Positions 1-9,586 are shown, counted from the first letter of the stretch. The stretch: 64,000 bases of DNA from Halobellus sp. LT62 (GCF_037031285.1 NZ_JAYEZO010000001.1:1054001-1118000), one strand, 5' to 3'. Numbers and translations: made by a program. The notes: generated from the letters alone by a model not told the origin.

Positions 1-1
1 A

Positions 2-475
2 AGTGCACTGATCGCGGCCGAGCAAGCGGGTGCAAGCGAAATCGTGATGATCGGGGCTGACATCGACGAGGAAACGCGACTCCCGATCGCCGAACAGATG
101 GGTGCGACGGAAACCCGAAACGTTTCCGAAGGGCCGCTCGAAGAACCAGTCGACGTGTTCCTCGAAGCGTCCGGCCACGAGTCCGCCCTTCATCTCGCGG
201 AATCGAGCATTCGTCCGAACGGCGAACTCATCCAGATCGGAGCCTATCACGGAGCCGACCGCGTTTCAGTCGACTTCAGCAAATTTCTCACCGACGAGAT
301 ATCGATCCAATCGGTCAACGCCCGTCGCGAATCTGACTGGCGGCGAACCCTCGCGATTGCTCCCTCCGTCGATCTCTCCCCCGTCGTCGGACCCGCGTTC
401 GATATGGAAAACTACGAAGCCGGATTCGCCGCCGAGGCGAACCGCGAAGGGATCAAAATCATTCTCCGCCCCTGA
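2..475 (+). CDS. zinc-type alcohol dehydrogenase-like protein (MDR family), 3' part only
   Basis: The reading frame is open from base 2 to a TGA at 473-475, so the gene enters from the left edge and only about 157 C-terminal residues are seen. They look like the second half of a medium-chain dehydrogenase: an NAD(P)-binding segment (AEQAGASEIVMIGAD), then DVFLEASGHESAL and GELIQIGAYHG, the usual Rossmann-strand landmarks of zinc alcohol/threonine/sorbitol dehydrogenases. The zinc ligands and catalytic domain lie outside the window, so the substrate cannot be judged. It is followed by 500 bases without a gene. The family assignment is fairly safe; the exact enzyme is not. Confidence 0.75.
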   Translation, partial: SALIAAEQAGASEIVMIGADIDEETRLPIAEQMGATETRNVSEGPLEEPVDVFLEASGHESALHLAESSIRPNGELIQIGAYHGADRVSVDFSKFLTDEISIQSVNARRESDWRRTLAIAPSVDLSPVVGPAFDMENYEAGFAAEANREGIKIILRP

Positions 476-982
476 GAAAACGTCTCTGACTTACTCGGGA
501 CCCGCTCAGCCTTTCGAGAACTCATCACCGCGAGAGGAGAGTGTCGTCTTCGCACAGCACGTTCGTTCCGGGCAGAAATATCAACTGTGGACGTCCGACG
601 GAGCCGACGGAAAGCAGTGAGCAGTCGTCCTTCGACTATACCCGAAGGCCCCTAATGTAGCGGTTGCAACTGAGAATTCATCCGACCGAATGCCGCCGTC
701 CGGCCGAGTGGGTGAAGACATACAAGCGCTACAACACGATGCATTGTCGCTCCTGTTCGCGGACAGCAGCCCGCGTCCAATCGTGAAAATCTCGGCTCGA
801 ACCGATTGGGAACCGAGACGCGGCGCGTGCGCGCTCTTACGGGAGACGAGGATACCGGACAAGTCGTCCGCTGGAAACGAAAAACGGCTGTTTATGACGA
901 TCTGCAACGCCTTCGAGGTCTGCTCTCGGATACGAAGGGGACGTTTTGTCGTCCCCACATCTGACAAACGTGGAGGTCGAAA
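476..982. other. gene-free stretch
   Basis: No convincing coding sequence. The open frames here are shadows with arginine/serine-rich translations. The only structured element recognised is one copy of the dispersed palindromic repeat at 657-732. Confidence 0.6.
657..732 (+). repeat. dispersed palindromic repeat, copy A
   Basis: About 76 bp that starts GTAGCGGTTGCAACTGA and ends AAGCGCTAC, so the ends are complementary (GTAGCG/CGCTAC). Internal blocks TCATCCGA and GAGTGGGTGAAGACA are shared with copies at 9388, 15724, 17031 (reverse) and 7615 (reverse, degenerate). All copies lie between genes. It resembles a small non-autonomous element or REP-like sequence; no transposase in the window matches it. 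Confidence 0.7.
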
Positions 983-1972
983 CTACGCCTCCTCCTCCAA
1001 GGAGATTCGTGGGTCGATATACATATACAGGATATCCACGATGAAATTCGAGATAATCACCAGCGCGGCAGTGATGAAGAACAGGAACATCAACACGGGG
1101 AAGTCCCTGGCGAAGACCGCTTGGACGATCGTGTATCCGATCCCGGGCCAATTGAACACCGTTTCGATGAGGACGAGTCCACTCATCGACTGCGCGATCG
1201 AGATCGGATAGAGCGTGATGACCGGCAGGATCGAATGCCTAATGAGCCGTCGCAGTTGATCGGTCGAAGGCAGCCCACTGACTTCGTGATAGAACATAAA
1301 CTCTTGATTAGACACTTCGGTAAGGCTCGTTCTCATCGTCGTCGTCGGCAAGAAGAGATACCGGAGGACAACCGTCGCGGCTGGTAGCGTCCAGTGCCAC
1401 AGGAAGTCCTTCGTGAGATACACCTCATACCACGCCATATCGGTCGTGAGCGTCTCGACGGATGCCAGTCCACCAGTCGGGAAGATCCCCAAGATCCCCG
1501 CGAATACAATGACCATCACCATCGCGAGGAAGAAACTGGGGAACGATCCGACGAAGAGGACGCTTACCAGACCCGTCCGTTCAATCTTCGACCCCTTGTC
1601 GAAGCCCATATAGGAGCCAAAGAGGGTGCCGAGGACGTACGCCAGCGTGATCGCCGGCACCCCGAGGAGGAGCGTGTTCAGAATGCGGTCTTTCGTATAC
1701 TCCCAGACGGGTTCGCCGTTTTGCAGGGAGTTACCCATATCCAGCGTAAGGAAGTTCTTGAGGTACTGGTAGTACTGCACGTACAGCGGTTGATTGAGCC
1801 CCCACTTTCGCTCGAACGCGGCGATCGCCTCCTCGCTCGCCCCATCCGCCAGCAGCACCGAGGTGATAGACCCCGGCATCAATCGAAGTAGGAAGAAGAG
1901 GAACGTGAGCACTACAAATAGCAGAAATACAGTCTGTGCCGTCCGCTTCAGTAGGTAGGTGATGCTACTCAT
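983..1972 (-). CDS. ABC transporter permease, DppB/OppB type
   Basis: 329 residues. It is one of two membrane subunits of an importer of the dipeptide/oligopeptide/nickel class. Six hydrophobic segments are visible, beginning with an N-terminal one after SSITYLLKRTAQ. A long extracytoplasmic loop follows, and an EAA-like cytoplasmic loop around HEVSGLPSTDQLRRLIRHS contacts the ATPases. The end YMYIDPRIS is typical of DppB homologues. It is the last gene of the minus-strand operon 5040 to 983, 82 bases after the second ATPase gene. The translocated substrate cannot be read from the permease; peptides are the default for the family, but organic acids or nickel are possible. Confidence 0.9.
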   Translation of the reverse strand: MSSITYLLKRTAQTVFLLFVVLTFLFFLLRLMPGSITSVLLADGASEEAIAAFERKWGLNQPLYVQYYQYLKNFLTLDMGNSLQNGEPVWEYTKDRILNTLLLGVPAITLAYVLGTLFGSYMGFDKGSKIERTGLVSVLFVGSFPSFFLAMVMVIVFAGILGIFPTGGLASVETLTTDMAWYEVYLTKDFLWHWTLPAATVVLRYLFLPTTTMRTSLTEVSNQEFMFYHEVSGLPSTDQLRRLIRHSILPVITLYPISIAQSMSGLVLIETVFNWPGIGYTIVQAVFARDFPVLMFLFFITAALVIISNFIVDILYMYIDPRISLEEEA

Positions 1973-2054
1973 ACGAACTCACCCCCGAACGGATCACGGA
2001 ACTCACCGTCGGCGATTCCCCCACTCTCGACTGAGTCAGTGTATGCAAGCATCG

Positions 2055-3092
2055 TCATACCTCCCCCACCACTTCTTGCCCGACTTCATCCGTTTCACTC
2101 TCGTACTCCTCGTGGTCGTAGTACAGATGACACGCGGCCTCGTGACCTTCCGATTCGACGAGATGTGGCGTCTTTTCGCAGATATCCATCCGCTCCGGAC
2201 AACGGTCCCGGAATCGGCACCCTTCACCCATATCGATCGGATCTCGTGGCGATCCCTCGATCTTCGTCCGTTCGCGGTCGTGATCCAGACTGTGTGACGG
2301 AATTGCCTGAATCAGAGCCTGCGAGTACGGATGCTTCGGGCTTTCGAGAAGGTCGCGCGTCTCCGATCGTTCGACAATCCGTCCGAGGTACATCACGTTG
2401 ATGATATCACAAACGTGCGAGACTGTCGAGAGGTCGTGAGAGATATAAATAAGCGCGAGGTCACGCTTCTCCCGCAGTTCCGAGAGCAGGGTCAAGACGG
2501 ACGCTTGCGTAGACACGTCGAGCATCGAGGCGGGTTCATCGGCAAGCAGGATTTTCGGCTCGACGATCAGGGCTCTCGCGATCGCCACGCGCTGTAGCTC
2601 CCCCCCACTGAGCTGATCGGGGACTCGATCCAAGTACTGATCCGGGGGATTCAGCTCCACCTCCTTCAGCGTGTTATGTATCCGCTCTTCTTTATTCCCC
2701 ATATCGTGAATCCCCAGCTGTTCTTCCAGCGATTCCTTAATCGTCATCTTCGGATTCAGCGTATTGAACGGGTCCTGGAAGATAATCTGGACGTCACCCC
2801 GATAACTCTTCAACTCGCTTTTGTCGAACTCCGCCATATCCTTGCCCTTATATCGTATTCTCCCCGCTGTCGGGGCCTGCAATCCGATTAAGGTTTCTAA
2901 CAGCGTGGATTTTCCGCAGCCACTTTCGCCGATGATTCCGATTGATTCGTTCTCGTGGAGCGTGAATGAGACGTCGTCTACTGCTTGTATCTGTTCGCGA
3001 TCTCTCCGCAGCAGTGTATCGACGATACTGGTTGATTGGTCGAAATACCGTTTCAAGTTCTCGACTTCGAGGATGGGGCGAGCAGTCGACAT
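2055..3092 (-). CDS. ABC transporter ATPase, DppF/OppF type
   Basis: 345 residues. Nucleotide-binding subunit that powers import with its partner at 3092-4129. Walker A is GESGCGKSTLLETLIG, the signature loop QLSGGELQRVAIARAL and Walker B ILLADEPASMLDV. The C-terminal oligopeptide-transporter extension has the conserved cysteines in CRFRDRCPERMDIC. The ATG overlaps the previous stop by one base (TAATG), so translation of the two ATPases is probably coupled. The sequence is full length for the family, and nothing suggests inactivation. Confidence 0.92.
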   Translation of the reverse strand: MSTARPILEVENLKRYFDQSTSIVDTLLRRDREQIQAVDDVSFTLHENESIGIIGESGCGKSTLLETLIGLQAPTAGRIRYKGKDMAEFDKSELKSYRGDVQIIFQDPFNTLNPKMTIKESLEEQLGIHDMGNKEERIHNTLKEVELNPPDQYLDRVPDQLSGGELQRVAIARALIVEPKILLADEPASMLDVSTQASVLTLLSELREKRDLALIYISHDLSTVSHVCDIINVMYLGRIVERSETRDLLESPKHPYSQALIQAIPSHSLDHDRERTKIEGSPRDPIDMGEGCRFRDRCPERMDICEKTPHLVESEGHEAACHLYYDHEEYESETDEVGQEVVGEV

Positions 3093-4129
3093 TACAGACT
3101 ACCTCCCTGTTTCTGCTGGTCTTGCACAGCCTGCTCGCCAGCGTATTCGTCCCGGTACACCTCATCGAGTCTGAAACAGGCTGCGGTATGCAAGTCACTG
3201 TCGCCAATCTCTTCAGGGGACGGAGCAACCTCAGCGCACTCCTCCGTCGCCCACGGACATCTTTCGGCGAAGGTACAGTAGTCGACCTCGCCCATCGTTT
3301 TCGGCGGGGTGCCCTTGACCGTCCCGAGTTCCTTGTCGGGATTGTGAACGTCCGGAAACGCCTGCTTCAGTTGGATCGTGTAGGGATGACGGGGGTTGGC
3401 TAAGACATTGTTCGTGTATCCGTACTCTGCAACCTGTCCCGAGTGCATTATCGCCAATTTGTTACAGTTTTCGTAAATAATGCTCATATCGTGGGTGATC
3501 AACATCATACTCGTATCCAGATCCTCCCGCACGTTATCCAGATACTTGAACAATTGATCCTGCATAATCACGTCCAGTGCCGTGGTCGGTTCATCGGCCA
3601 CGATCAGGTCCGGATCGAGGAACAGAGCCATTGCAATCACAGCTCGCTGTTGCATCCCGCCGGAGAACTGATGGGGATAATCCGAGATTCTGGCCTTCGA
3701 TAGGCCGACGATCTCGAACATCTCGGCGAGACGCTCGCTGGCCTCGTTTGGCGACATATCCGTGTGGATACTCGCGAGCTTTTTCGCCTGTTTTTCAATC
3801 CGAAGAAGGGGATCAAGATTGTTCATCGAACTCTGAGGGATGAACGAGATCTTTTTCCACCGAATTCGTTCGTTCATCTCTTCGGTGGAGTAATCCTGGA
3901 TCTCTTCTCCGTTGACGCGAATTGTGCCGGACGTTACCTGTCCGTTGTCGTCGAGCGCACCCATAACCGCACGGGCGATCGTACTCTTTCCGCACCCTGA
4001 TTCTCCGACCAGCCCGAAATACTCACCTTCGTCAATTGTAAAGGAGGCGTCGGAGACGGCGGTCACGGAGCCTCTATCTGTACTGTACTGGATCGTGAGG
4101 TCAGACACATCGAGTACTGGATTTGACAT
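3092..4129 (-). CDS. ABC transporter ATPase, DppD/OppD type
   Basis: 345 residues. Walker A GESGCGKSTIARAVMG, signature QFSGGMQQRAVIAMAL, Walker B LIVADEPTTALDV and the C-terminal cysteine motif CTFAERCPW identify the D-type ATPase of a peptide/nickel importer. Haloarchaeal and bacterial members work as a D/F heterodimer, and the F partner follows with a one-base overlap. The start lies 5 bases after the stop of the permease gene upstream, so the genes form one operon. Confidence 0.92.
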   Translation of the reverse strand: MSNPVLDVSDLTIQYSTDRGSVTAVSDASFTIDEGEYFGLVGESGCGKSTIARAVMGALDDNGQVTSGTIRVNGEEIQDYSTEEMNERIRWKKISFIPQSSMNNLDPLLRIEKQAKKLASIHTDMSPNEASERLAEMFEIVGLSKARISDYPHQFSGGMQQRAVIAMALFLDPDLIVADEPTTALDVIMQDQLFKYLDNVREDLDTSMMLITHDMSIIYENCNKLAIMHSGQVAEYGYTNNVLANPRHPYTIQLKQAFPDVHNPDKELGTVKGTPPKTMGEVDYCTFAERCPWATEECAEVAPSPEEIGDSDLHTAACFRLDEVYRDEYAGEQAVQDQQKQGGSL

Positions 4130-4134
4130 AGTAA

Positions 4135-5040
4135 CTACCCCTGTGCGATCGCTGCTTCGCTATCTTCAGATTCCAGTTCGCGTCCGAGCAGGAACGTCGA
4201 GACGACCGTAAAGGCGATGAGGAGTCCTGGCGTCATAGACCACGCGAGCTGTCTGGCCATAAATCCGGAATCGTAGGCGTTCCGCAGCATAACCCCCCAC
4301 GAGGGCAAGAACGGGTTAGATGCGCCCAGGAATGCGAGACTCGCCTGGAGAATGATAGAAAGCCCGATCGCAATAGCGAAAAAGAGGAACGCCATCGGTG
4401 CGACGTTTGGCAGAATATGGCGAACGATGATATGCGGCGTACTCGCGCCGGTCGCTTGGGCCGTCTTGACGAACTGTCGGTTTTTGATTTGGAGGACTTG
4501 TGAGCGGAGGACACGGGCATTGCCTCGCCAGAGAATTATTCCGATAATGAGAATCGACGTGTAAAATCCAATGCCGAAGATAGCCGACATCACAAGTGCG
4601 AACGGGATGAACGGCATACTGTATGCCATATCTGTGAACCGCATCAGCAGACTGTCCACGCGGCCGCCGACGTAGCCGGCGGTAATTCCGATTGTCATAC
4701 CGATTGTAATAGCCATACCTCCGCCCAAGAGACCAGCAATAACTGTTGGTCTCGCCCCGATGATGACGCGGGATAAGACGTCGTTGCCCAGTGAAGTCGT
4801 TCCGAGAGGATGAGCCAGGGACGGCTGGGCAGTCTTGATGATGTCTCCACCCCTGATGATCGTTTCTTGGTAACCATAGGGCGCGATGTAGGGACCAACG
4901 AATCCGAGCGCGATCACCGAACAGAGGAAAATCGACGGAATGAGCGTTATTTTTTGCTCGGCCATTCTGGATAGGCCGGAAACTAAATTCCGGAGGAGGA
5001 AACTGTCCTCATAGTTGAATGGTAAGGTACGCCTAGCCAT
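4135..5040 (-). CDS. ABC transporter permease, DppC/OppC type
   Basis: 301 residues. Second membrane subunit. The N-terminal OppC_N-like segment with its first membrane helix (ITLIPSIFLCSVIALGFVG) is followed by five more helices and an EAA loop around TGASTPHIIVRHILPN. The stretch ASLAFLGASNP is typical of DppC. It is the first gene of the permease/ATPase operon. The matching binding-protein gene (5587-7428) lies upstream on the same strand, but a 383-bp inverted-repeat element separates them, which may have uncoupled the permease genes from the binding-protein promoter. Confidence 0.92.
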   Translation of the reverse strand: MARRTLPFNYEDSFLLRNLVSGLSRMAEQKITLIPSIFLCSVIALGFVGPYIAPYGYQETIIRGGDIIKTAQPSLAHPLGTTSLGNDVLSRVIIGARPTVIAGLLGGGMAITIGMTIGITAGYVGGRVDSLLMRFTDMAYSMPFIPFALVMSAIFGIGFYTSILIIGIILWRGNARVLRSQVLQIKNRQFVKTAQATGASTPHIIVRHILPNVAPMAFLFFAIAIGLSIILQASLAFLGASNPFLPSWGVMLRNAYDSGFMARQLAWSMTPGLLIAFTVVSTFLLGRELESEDSEAAIAQG

Positions 5041-5088
5041 AGTCGCTCAATGAGAACCTTCGTAAATAATCCTTTGGTCTGGCGCAAG

Positions 5089-5471
5089 GGTAGTGTTTAG
5101 TTAGGAGTGGATTCGGTGTGAACGGGGGAGACAAGCCCGTGGAAGCCCCCGCGGTCTCGACTCGATGGGCTCGCTGTCGTTCGAAAGACGCAGAGCACCC
5201 TTCGTGATGTGGCCAGAACGCGGAGCGTTCTGGCTGCCTGCCGGACGTCATCCGGCACTGACGAGAGAGCTTTGCTCTCTCGAACCACGGTCCTTGTCGC
5301 TCACTGCGTTCGCGCCTGCGGTCTCTACTCACGGGCGTGAAGCGCCCGTTCGTATCCGCGAGGCGGCAACGCGGCCTCGTGGCTTACGTCGCCCGTCTTC
5401 GTCGAGACGGCGGCCCCTTCTATTCCCGCCTCAGCAGTTTTTCGGCCGCTATCGCGTAACTAAACACAACC
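5089..5471. mobile_element. MITE-like element, 383 bp, with terminal inverted repeats and 8-bp target duplication
   Basis: The left end GGTAGTGTTTAGTTA (5089-5103) is the reverse complement of the right end (5457-5471) with one mismatch. The direct repeat GGCGCAAG flanks it at 5081-5088 and 5472-5479. The interior codes for nothing plausible but is full of short hairpins, such as CCAGAACGCGGAGCGTTCTGG around 5211-5231 and GAGAGCTTTGCTCTC around 5269. It lies between the binding-protein gene and the permease genes of the importer. An 8-bp duplication is usual for several DDE families such as IS5 and IS1595; I cannot assign the parental element. Confidence 0.8.
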
Positions 5472-5586
5472 GGCGCAAGAGTGAAGGAGGAAATATTACG
5501 TTCGATCTCCGATCGGCGCGCACGATTGCCGCGGAGGCGATGGTGAAAATCTACAAGAAGAGTCCCTGCCGGTGAGCAAAGGTAGC

Positions 5587-7428
5587 TCAGGGCTCTTGAT
5601 ACACCACTTCTCCGCCCTCCTCAGTGAGACAGGAGAACTCATCCGGCGAGGGGCGGCCGCCCAGCTCAAACACCGGACTGAGATCGGCATCCGGGGGGTA
5701 ATGCAGGTTGCCGTTGTCGTCCCATCCCCACCCGGCGTCGCTGAGAACTTGCCTTGCGCCCTCGATATCACCGGTCGGGTCTTCCGTGAACTCCGGAATC
5801 ATCTCGTCAGGCGCGAGGTAAGGGTAGGAATCAGCGTAGATCTCCGAGTGAAGGATCGGTTCAGACATCCCATCATACGCCAGCTGGTTGTGCCGCTGGC
5901 GGTTCATCGCTTTCCCGATCGCATGGCGGAACTCGGGGAACATACAGGGCCCCCTCGAACAGTTGGGGTAAATAACGACAGGCGCCCATCCATTGGTCGC
6001 GGAGAACTCTCCCCAGTCGTTCTCATTAATTCGCTCTCTCGCGTTGCTGGACGCATCTGTCGCGACATCCAAGTCCTCGGCCAAGAACGCCTGCATCGCT
6101 GCCTCCGCGCCCTCGTAGCCAACGTGGATGATTTCGTGCTCCGGAGACCACCCGTCCTCCCCGTACATCGGATGGCCTTCGTGCGGTGAGACACGCACCG
6201 CTTGGCTCGAATTGAAATTCTCTATTTGCCAGAGTCCCGACCCAATGATCTCATCCGGGTGCGCCTCCCCGGGATTTTCCATCGCACCCGCCTCTCTCCA
6301 AGAGTCGCTGTGAAGGATTCCCCAGTTGGGGAGGCGAGCCGTTTGGAGTAAGATATCGGGGTCCTCGCCCGTGAATCTCACCGTCTTATCGTCGACGACC
6401 TGTATTTCGTCGTACTGTGGCTCTCTCGCCAGTGGATACGAGCCAGGGTTCCCCAGAATGAGGTCGAAGGTGAACTTGACGTCTTCCGCCGTAATCTCGT
6501 CTCCGTTGTGGAAGGTCGCGTCTTTGAGCGTGACAGTCACCTCTCGACCTTCGTTTGCCTCTTCGACCGATTCAGCGAGAACATTCATCAGCTCGAAGTC
6601 CTCGTTGTACATCGTCAAGGGTTGGTGAATCCCGTGTGACCAGAACATAATATGTGGGGCCGCCGTGAGGGTCAGGAAGTTTCTCGAAGAGATCACCGTG
6701 GGATTGAGACTGCTGGTGAACGAGTCCCCCGAGGTGGGTTCCGACTGCCGCCACATATGCGTATTCGCGTACGTGAGACCCCACGATCCCAACCCATTGA
6801 GATTCACAGTACTGGAATTATATGTGCCGAAGTTCGGATATTTGAGTAGCGGAATCGAGAAGTACTCGTTACTTCTGATCTCCATCGCCCGATTGATCAA
6901 CTCCTGTCGTTCTTCGGACCGACCCTCAACGCTCTGTTGGTAGACCGTGTTTGTGTATTCACAGTTTGGATAGTCAGAGGGGTTGTCGGATCCGGTGTTA
7001 CCGACACGGTCTATCCCGAATCGATGTAGCATCTCATCCGGGTCGAGGCGGAACGGATTTGTACCGTGAATCATAAGTTCCATATCACTTTCACGTTCCC
7101 CTGACGCCATTTGAGAGATCTGCGTTGGGTAACTCTTTCCCTGTGCATTCAACGAAACACCGAGTTCAGACAAGGTATCGGTCGCCGTCGGGATGATTGA
7201 TTCGAAGACTCCGGTAACGCCTGGCACTCCGGTCCAGTAACCGATATTGACCTCTTCGACTGGTTCACCGAGATTTTCCGAACTCCCACCAGACCCATCT
7301 CCGCCGGACCCACCGTCACCGGATCCATTACCGCCACATCCCGCCAACCCGCCGATCGCTCCCGTGCCGCCAATTATTTTGATAAAATTCCGACGCTGCT
7401 GAGTGTATTCCTTGTTATCCCTTGGCAT
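5587..7428 (-). CDS. extracellular solute-binding protein, family 5 (DppA/OppA type), Tat lipoprotein
   Basis: 613 residues. The N-terminus has a twin-arginine motif (QQRRNFIKIIGG), a hydrophobic stretch and the lipobox GGLAGC, followed by a Gly/Ser/Asp-rich linker. The protein should therefore be folded, exported by Tat and lipid-anchored outside the cell, as usual in haloarchaea. The body has family-5 features, for instance NVLAESVEEANEGREVTVTL and the FHNGDEITAEDVKFTFD block (residues about 290-330). It delivers the ligand to the permeases at 983-5040. A TATA-like box lies 33 bases upstream of the ATG. The ligand is unknown; the neighbouring CoA-ligase/beta-oxidation genes leave open an acid or peptide nutrient. 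Confidence 0.9.
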   Translation of the reverse strand: MPRDNKEYTQQRRNFIKIIGGTGAIGGLAGCGGNGSGDGGSGGDGSGGSSENLGEPVEEVNIGYWTGVPGVTGVFESIIPTATDTLSELGVSLNAQGKSYPTQISQMASGERESDMELMIHGTNPFRLDPDEMLHRFGIDRVGNTGSDNPSDYPNCEYTNTVYQQSVEGRSEERQELINRAMEIRSNEYFSIPLLKYPNFGTYNSSTVNLNGLGSWGLTYANTHMWRQSEPTSGDSFTSSLNPTVISSRNFLTLTAAPHIMFWSHGIHQPLTMYNEDFELMNVLAESVEEANEGREVTVTLKDATFHNGDEITAEDVKFTFDLILGNPGSYPLAREPQYDEIQVVDDKTVRFTGEDPDILLQTARLPNWGILHSDSWREAGAMENPGEAHPDEIIGSGLWQIENFNSSQAVRVSPHEGHPMYGEDGWSPEHEIIHVGYEGAEAAMQAFLAEDLDVATDASSNARERINENDWGEFSATNGWAPVVIYPNCSRGPCMFPEFRHAIGKAMNRQRHNQLAYDGMSEPILHSEIYADSYPYLAPDEMIPEFTEDPTGDIEGARQVLSDAGWGWDDNGNLHYPPDADLSPVFELGGRPSPDEFSCLTEEGGEVVYQEP

Positions 7429-7455
7429 TCCGATTCTGACGTTAGAGTGCTGATA

Positions 7456-7464
7456 CTTAAATTT
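7456..7464 (-). promoter_or_regulatory. TATA-like promoter element of the binding-protein gene
   Basis: On the minus strand the sequence AAATTTAAG lies about 30 bases before the ATG at 7428, the spacing expected for a leaderless or short-leader haloarchaeal transcript. Confidence 0.45.
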
Positions 7465-7614
7465 TGTCTCTATCGGGGTTGTGTTCAGCTACGCAGTTGG
7501 CCGTTTGACCTCCGCTGAGTGGAATAACGGAGTCGCGTACCCGACCCGCGAACAGGGAGCCGAGTTGCGGGACTTTCACAGCTTCTCTTCGAGACTCGCC
7601 GCACTACGTTTTCG

Positions 7615-7677
7615 GTCGTGTTTGCACGTCATCACTCACTCGATCGGGCGACAGCGTGCGATCGATTGCACCGCTAC
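7615..7677 (-). repeat. dispersed palindromic repeat, copy E (degenerate, reversed)
   Basis: Read on the minus strand it starts GTAGCGG and keeps the blocks CGATCGCACGCTGTCG and CGATCGAGTGAGTGATGACG seen in the copy at 9388, but it is about 15 bp shorter. It lies between the binding-protein gene and the CoA-ligase gene. Assigned by eye. Confidence 0.55.
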
Positions 7678-7742
7678 TACCGCACAACAGATGCTGTGAG
7701 CCTGCGGGCCGCTTCCTAACCCACGGTGTGGCTGCCCTTCGG

Positions 7743-9299
7743 CTACTCTTCGAACTGCCGGATGGCGCTCTGTCTATCGAGCTTCCCGCTTGCCGTCCGC
7801 GGGAGGAGGTGGTCGACGAAGTGATACGCGCGCGGCCGCTCGAAGCGAGCGATTTCGTCGCTGTCCAGGCAGTACTGGTCGAGTTCGTCGGCACCGACGT
7901 CGGCATCTTCTCCCGTCCGTTTTACGATTGCAGTTACCCGTTCGCCGTACTCCTCGTCGTCGATGCCGACGACGATCGATTCCTCGACCCCTGGGTGAGA
8001 GTTCAGCCGCTCTTCGATGGGCGACGGGAACACCTTCATCCCTTTCGAGGTGATCATAAAGTCAGCTCGTCCTTCGAGATACAGGTAGCCATCTTCGTCC
8101 TTGTATCCGAGGTCGCCGGAGTACCACCAGCCGTCGGTAAATGCTTTCTCGGTCCGTTCGGTCTCATCCCACGCCCACACGGGCGCGTCCGGTCCTTTAA
8201 TGATGATCTCGCCGATCTCGTTCGCGGGGACGACGTCATCGGGATCGCCTCCCTCTTCGATGATCCGCAACTGCTGTCCGATGATCGGCTTCCCGACGCT
8301 TTCGATCCGGTCGCCCTCCATCTCGTGATTCGTGATCTCAGTGCCGACGATTTCCGTCGAGGAATACCCGTTCTTGATCGTATCGCAAATCCGCTCTTCC
8401 AGTTCCGACAGCGTCGTCGGATCGAGTTTTTCGCCGGTCGAGAAGATTCGCTGGAGCGACGACAGATCATACGAGTCGAGGTCATCACGGCGTAGGATCT
8501 CGCGCCACATCGTCGTGACGAACCCAGCGTGGGTTAGCCGCTCCTCCTCGATCAGCGAGAGTACCGATTCGGGGTTCCACTCCTGACGGTACACGATGGT
8601 TCCGGTGGCGAGCATCGTCGCCATCGTCGTTCCCCACCACGCGGCGAATCCCGGATCCAGAACCATCAATCGGCGCGCATTTCGCATCTTTGTCGTCGCG
8701 CTCTTGGTCGCTTTGAGCATAATACCACGATGAGTGTGACACCAGCCTTTGGGTTTCCCTGTCGTTCCAGAGGTCCACCATACTGCGGCGGTGTCCTCTT
8801 CACGGATCCGGATGTCGACCGGTTTCTCGCTTCCTTCACTGAGGAACTCACTGTACGGTTGCTCGTACGGTTGCATCGGTTCACCCGTGGTGACTACCGC
8901 TGAGATGTCCGTTTCGAGTTCAGGATAGATTCGATTCGCGAAGCGCTCAGAGAACTTTTCGTCGATGACGACGACCCGTGGGCGGAGCGTATCGATACAG
9001 TAACGGAACGTATCTGGTGACGCACGTACGTGTAGGTTCGAAGGGATTGCCCCGGCTTTCGAGGCACCCTGCATCATCACGATGTGATCGACTGACGACT
9101 GGCAGATGAATGCAACGCGGTCGCCCTGTGTGAGATGGTGTCGAAATGCATTCGCCGCTCGCGTACTCTCCGCATCGAACTTCTCCCATGTGAGATCACG
9201 GTGTGCGTCACTGAACGCGACACCGTTCGGATTGTTTTCTGCACCGATTCTGGCTAGTTCGTCCACTCTGGGAATCTCGATTGTCGAACGAGTATGCAT
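7743..9299 (-). CDS. AMP-dependent acyl-CoA synthetase/ligase
   Basis: 518 residues, normal for the ANL superfamily. The enzyme activates a carboxylic acid to acyl-AMP and then to acyl-CoA. The AMP-binding P-loop WWTSGTTGKPKGWCHTHRG is near residue 175. YSSTEIVGTE is the adenine/acyl pocket motif and GWWYSGDLGYKDEDGYLYL carries the catalytic Asp. The C-terminal lid has GRADFMITSKGMKVFPSPIE and ends RTASGKLDRQ with the conserved lysine. Beta-oxidation genes follow, so it probably feeds them. Whether the acid is a fatty, aromatic or branched acid cannot be decided from the sequence. Confidence 0.9.
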   Translation of the reverse strand: MHTRSTIEIPRVDELARIGAENNPNGVAFSDAHRDLTWEKFDAESTRAANAFRHHLTQGDRVAFICQSSVDHIVMMQGASKAGAIPSNLHVRASPDTFRYCIDTLRPRVVVIDEKFSERFANRIYPELETDISAVVTTGEPMQPYEQPYSEFLSEGSEKPVDIRIREEDTAAVWWTSGTTGKPKGWCHTHRGIMLKATKSATTKMRNARRLMVLDPGFAAWWGTTMATMLATGTIVYRQEWNPESVLSLIEEERLTHAGFVTTMWREILRRDDLDSYDLSSLQRIFSTGEKLDPTTLSELEERICDTIKNGYSSTEIVGTEITNHEMEGDRIESVGKPIIGQQLRIIEEGGDPDDVVPANEIGEIIIKGPDAPVWAWDETERTEKAFTDGWWYSGDLGYKDEDGYLYLEGRADFMITSKGMKVFPSPIEERLNSHPGVEESIVVGIDDEEYGERVTAIVKRTGEDADVGADELDQYCLDSDEIARFERPRAYHFVDHLLPRTASGKLDRQSAIRQFEE

Positions 9300-9387
9300 A
9301 CTAACGTGGTCGAGTCTCGTTGCCTACCGTATACGTATTTCGGATCTATGGCTCTTGTTCACAAGCCTCTGACTTTGCGGTGCGATA

Positions 9388-9465
9388 GTAGCGTTTGCAA
9401 CTGATGACACATCGATCGCACGACAGCGTGCGATCGAGTGAGTGGGTGAAGACTTGTAACGCTAC
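9388..9465 (+). repeat. dispersed palindromic repeat, copy B (best preserved)
   Basis: 78 bp: GTAGCGTTTGCAACTGA at the left, TTGTAACGCTAC at the right, and a perfect central stem GATCGCAC-GACA-GCGTGCGATC. It lies upstream of the enoyl-CoA hydratase gene; long reading frames that start inside it are artefacts. Confidence 0.75.
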
Positions 9466-9586
9466 CATATTGTCGATCCTGTTCGGAGGAATAATCCGCG
9501 AGAAGATGCTGATGAAGCGGCCTCGCTCCGAGCGGGACCGATCGACAACCGATAAAAAAATTTACCAGGAGGTTATTGGCCTGGAT

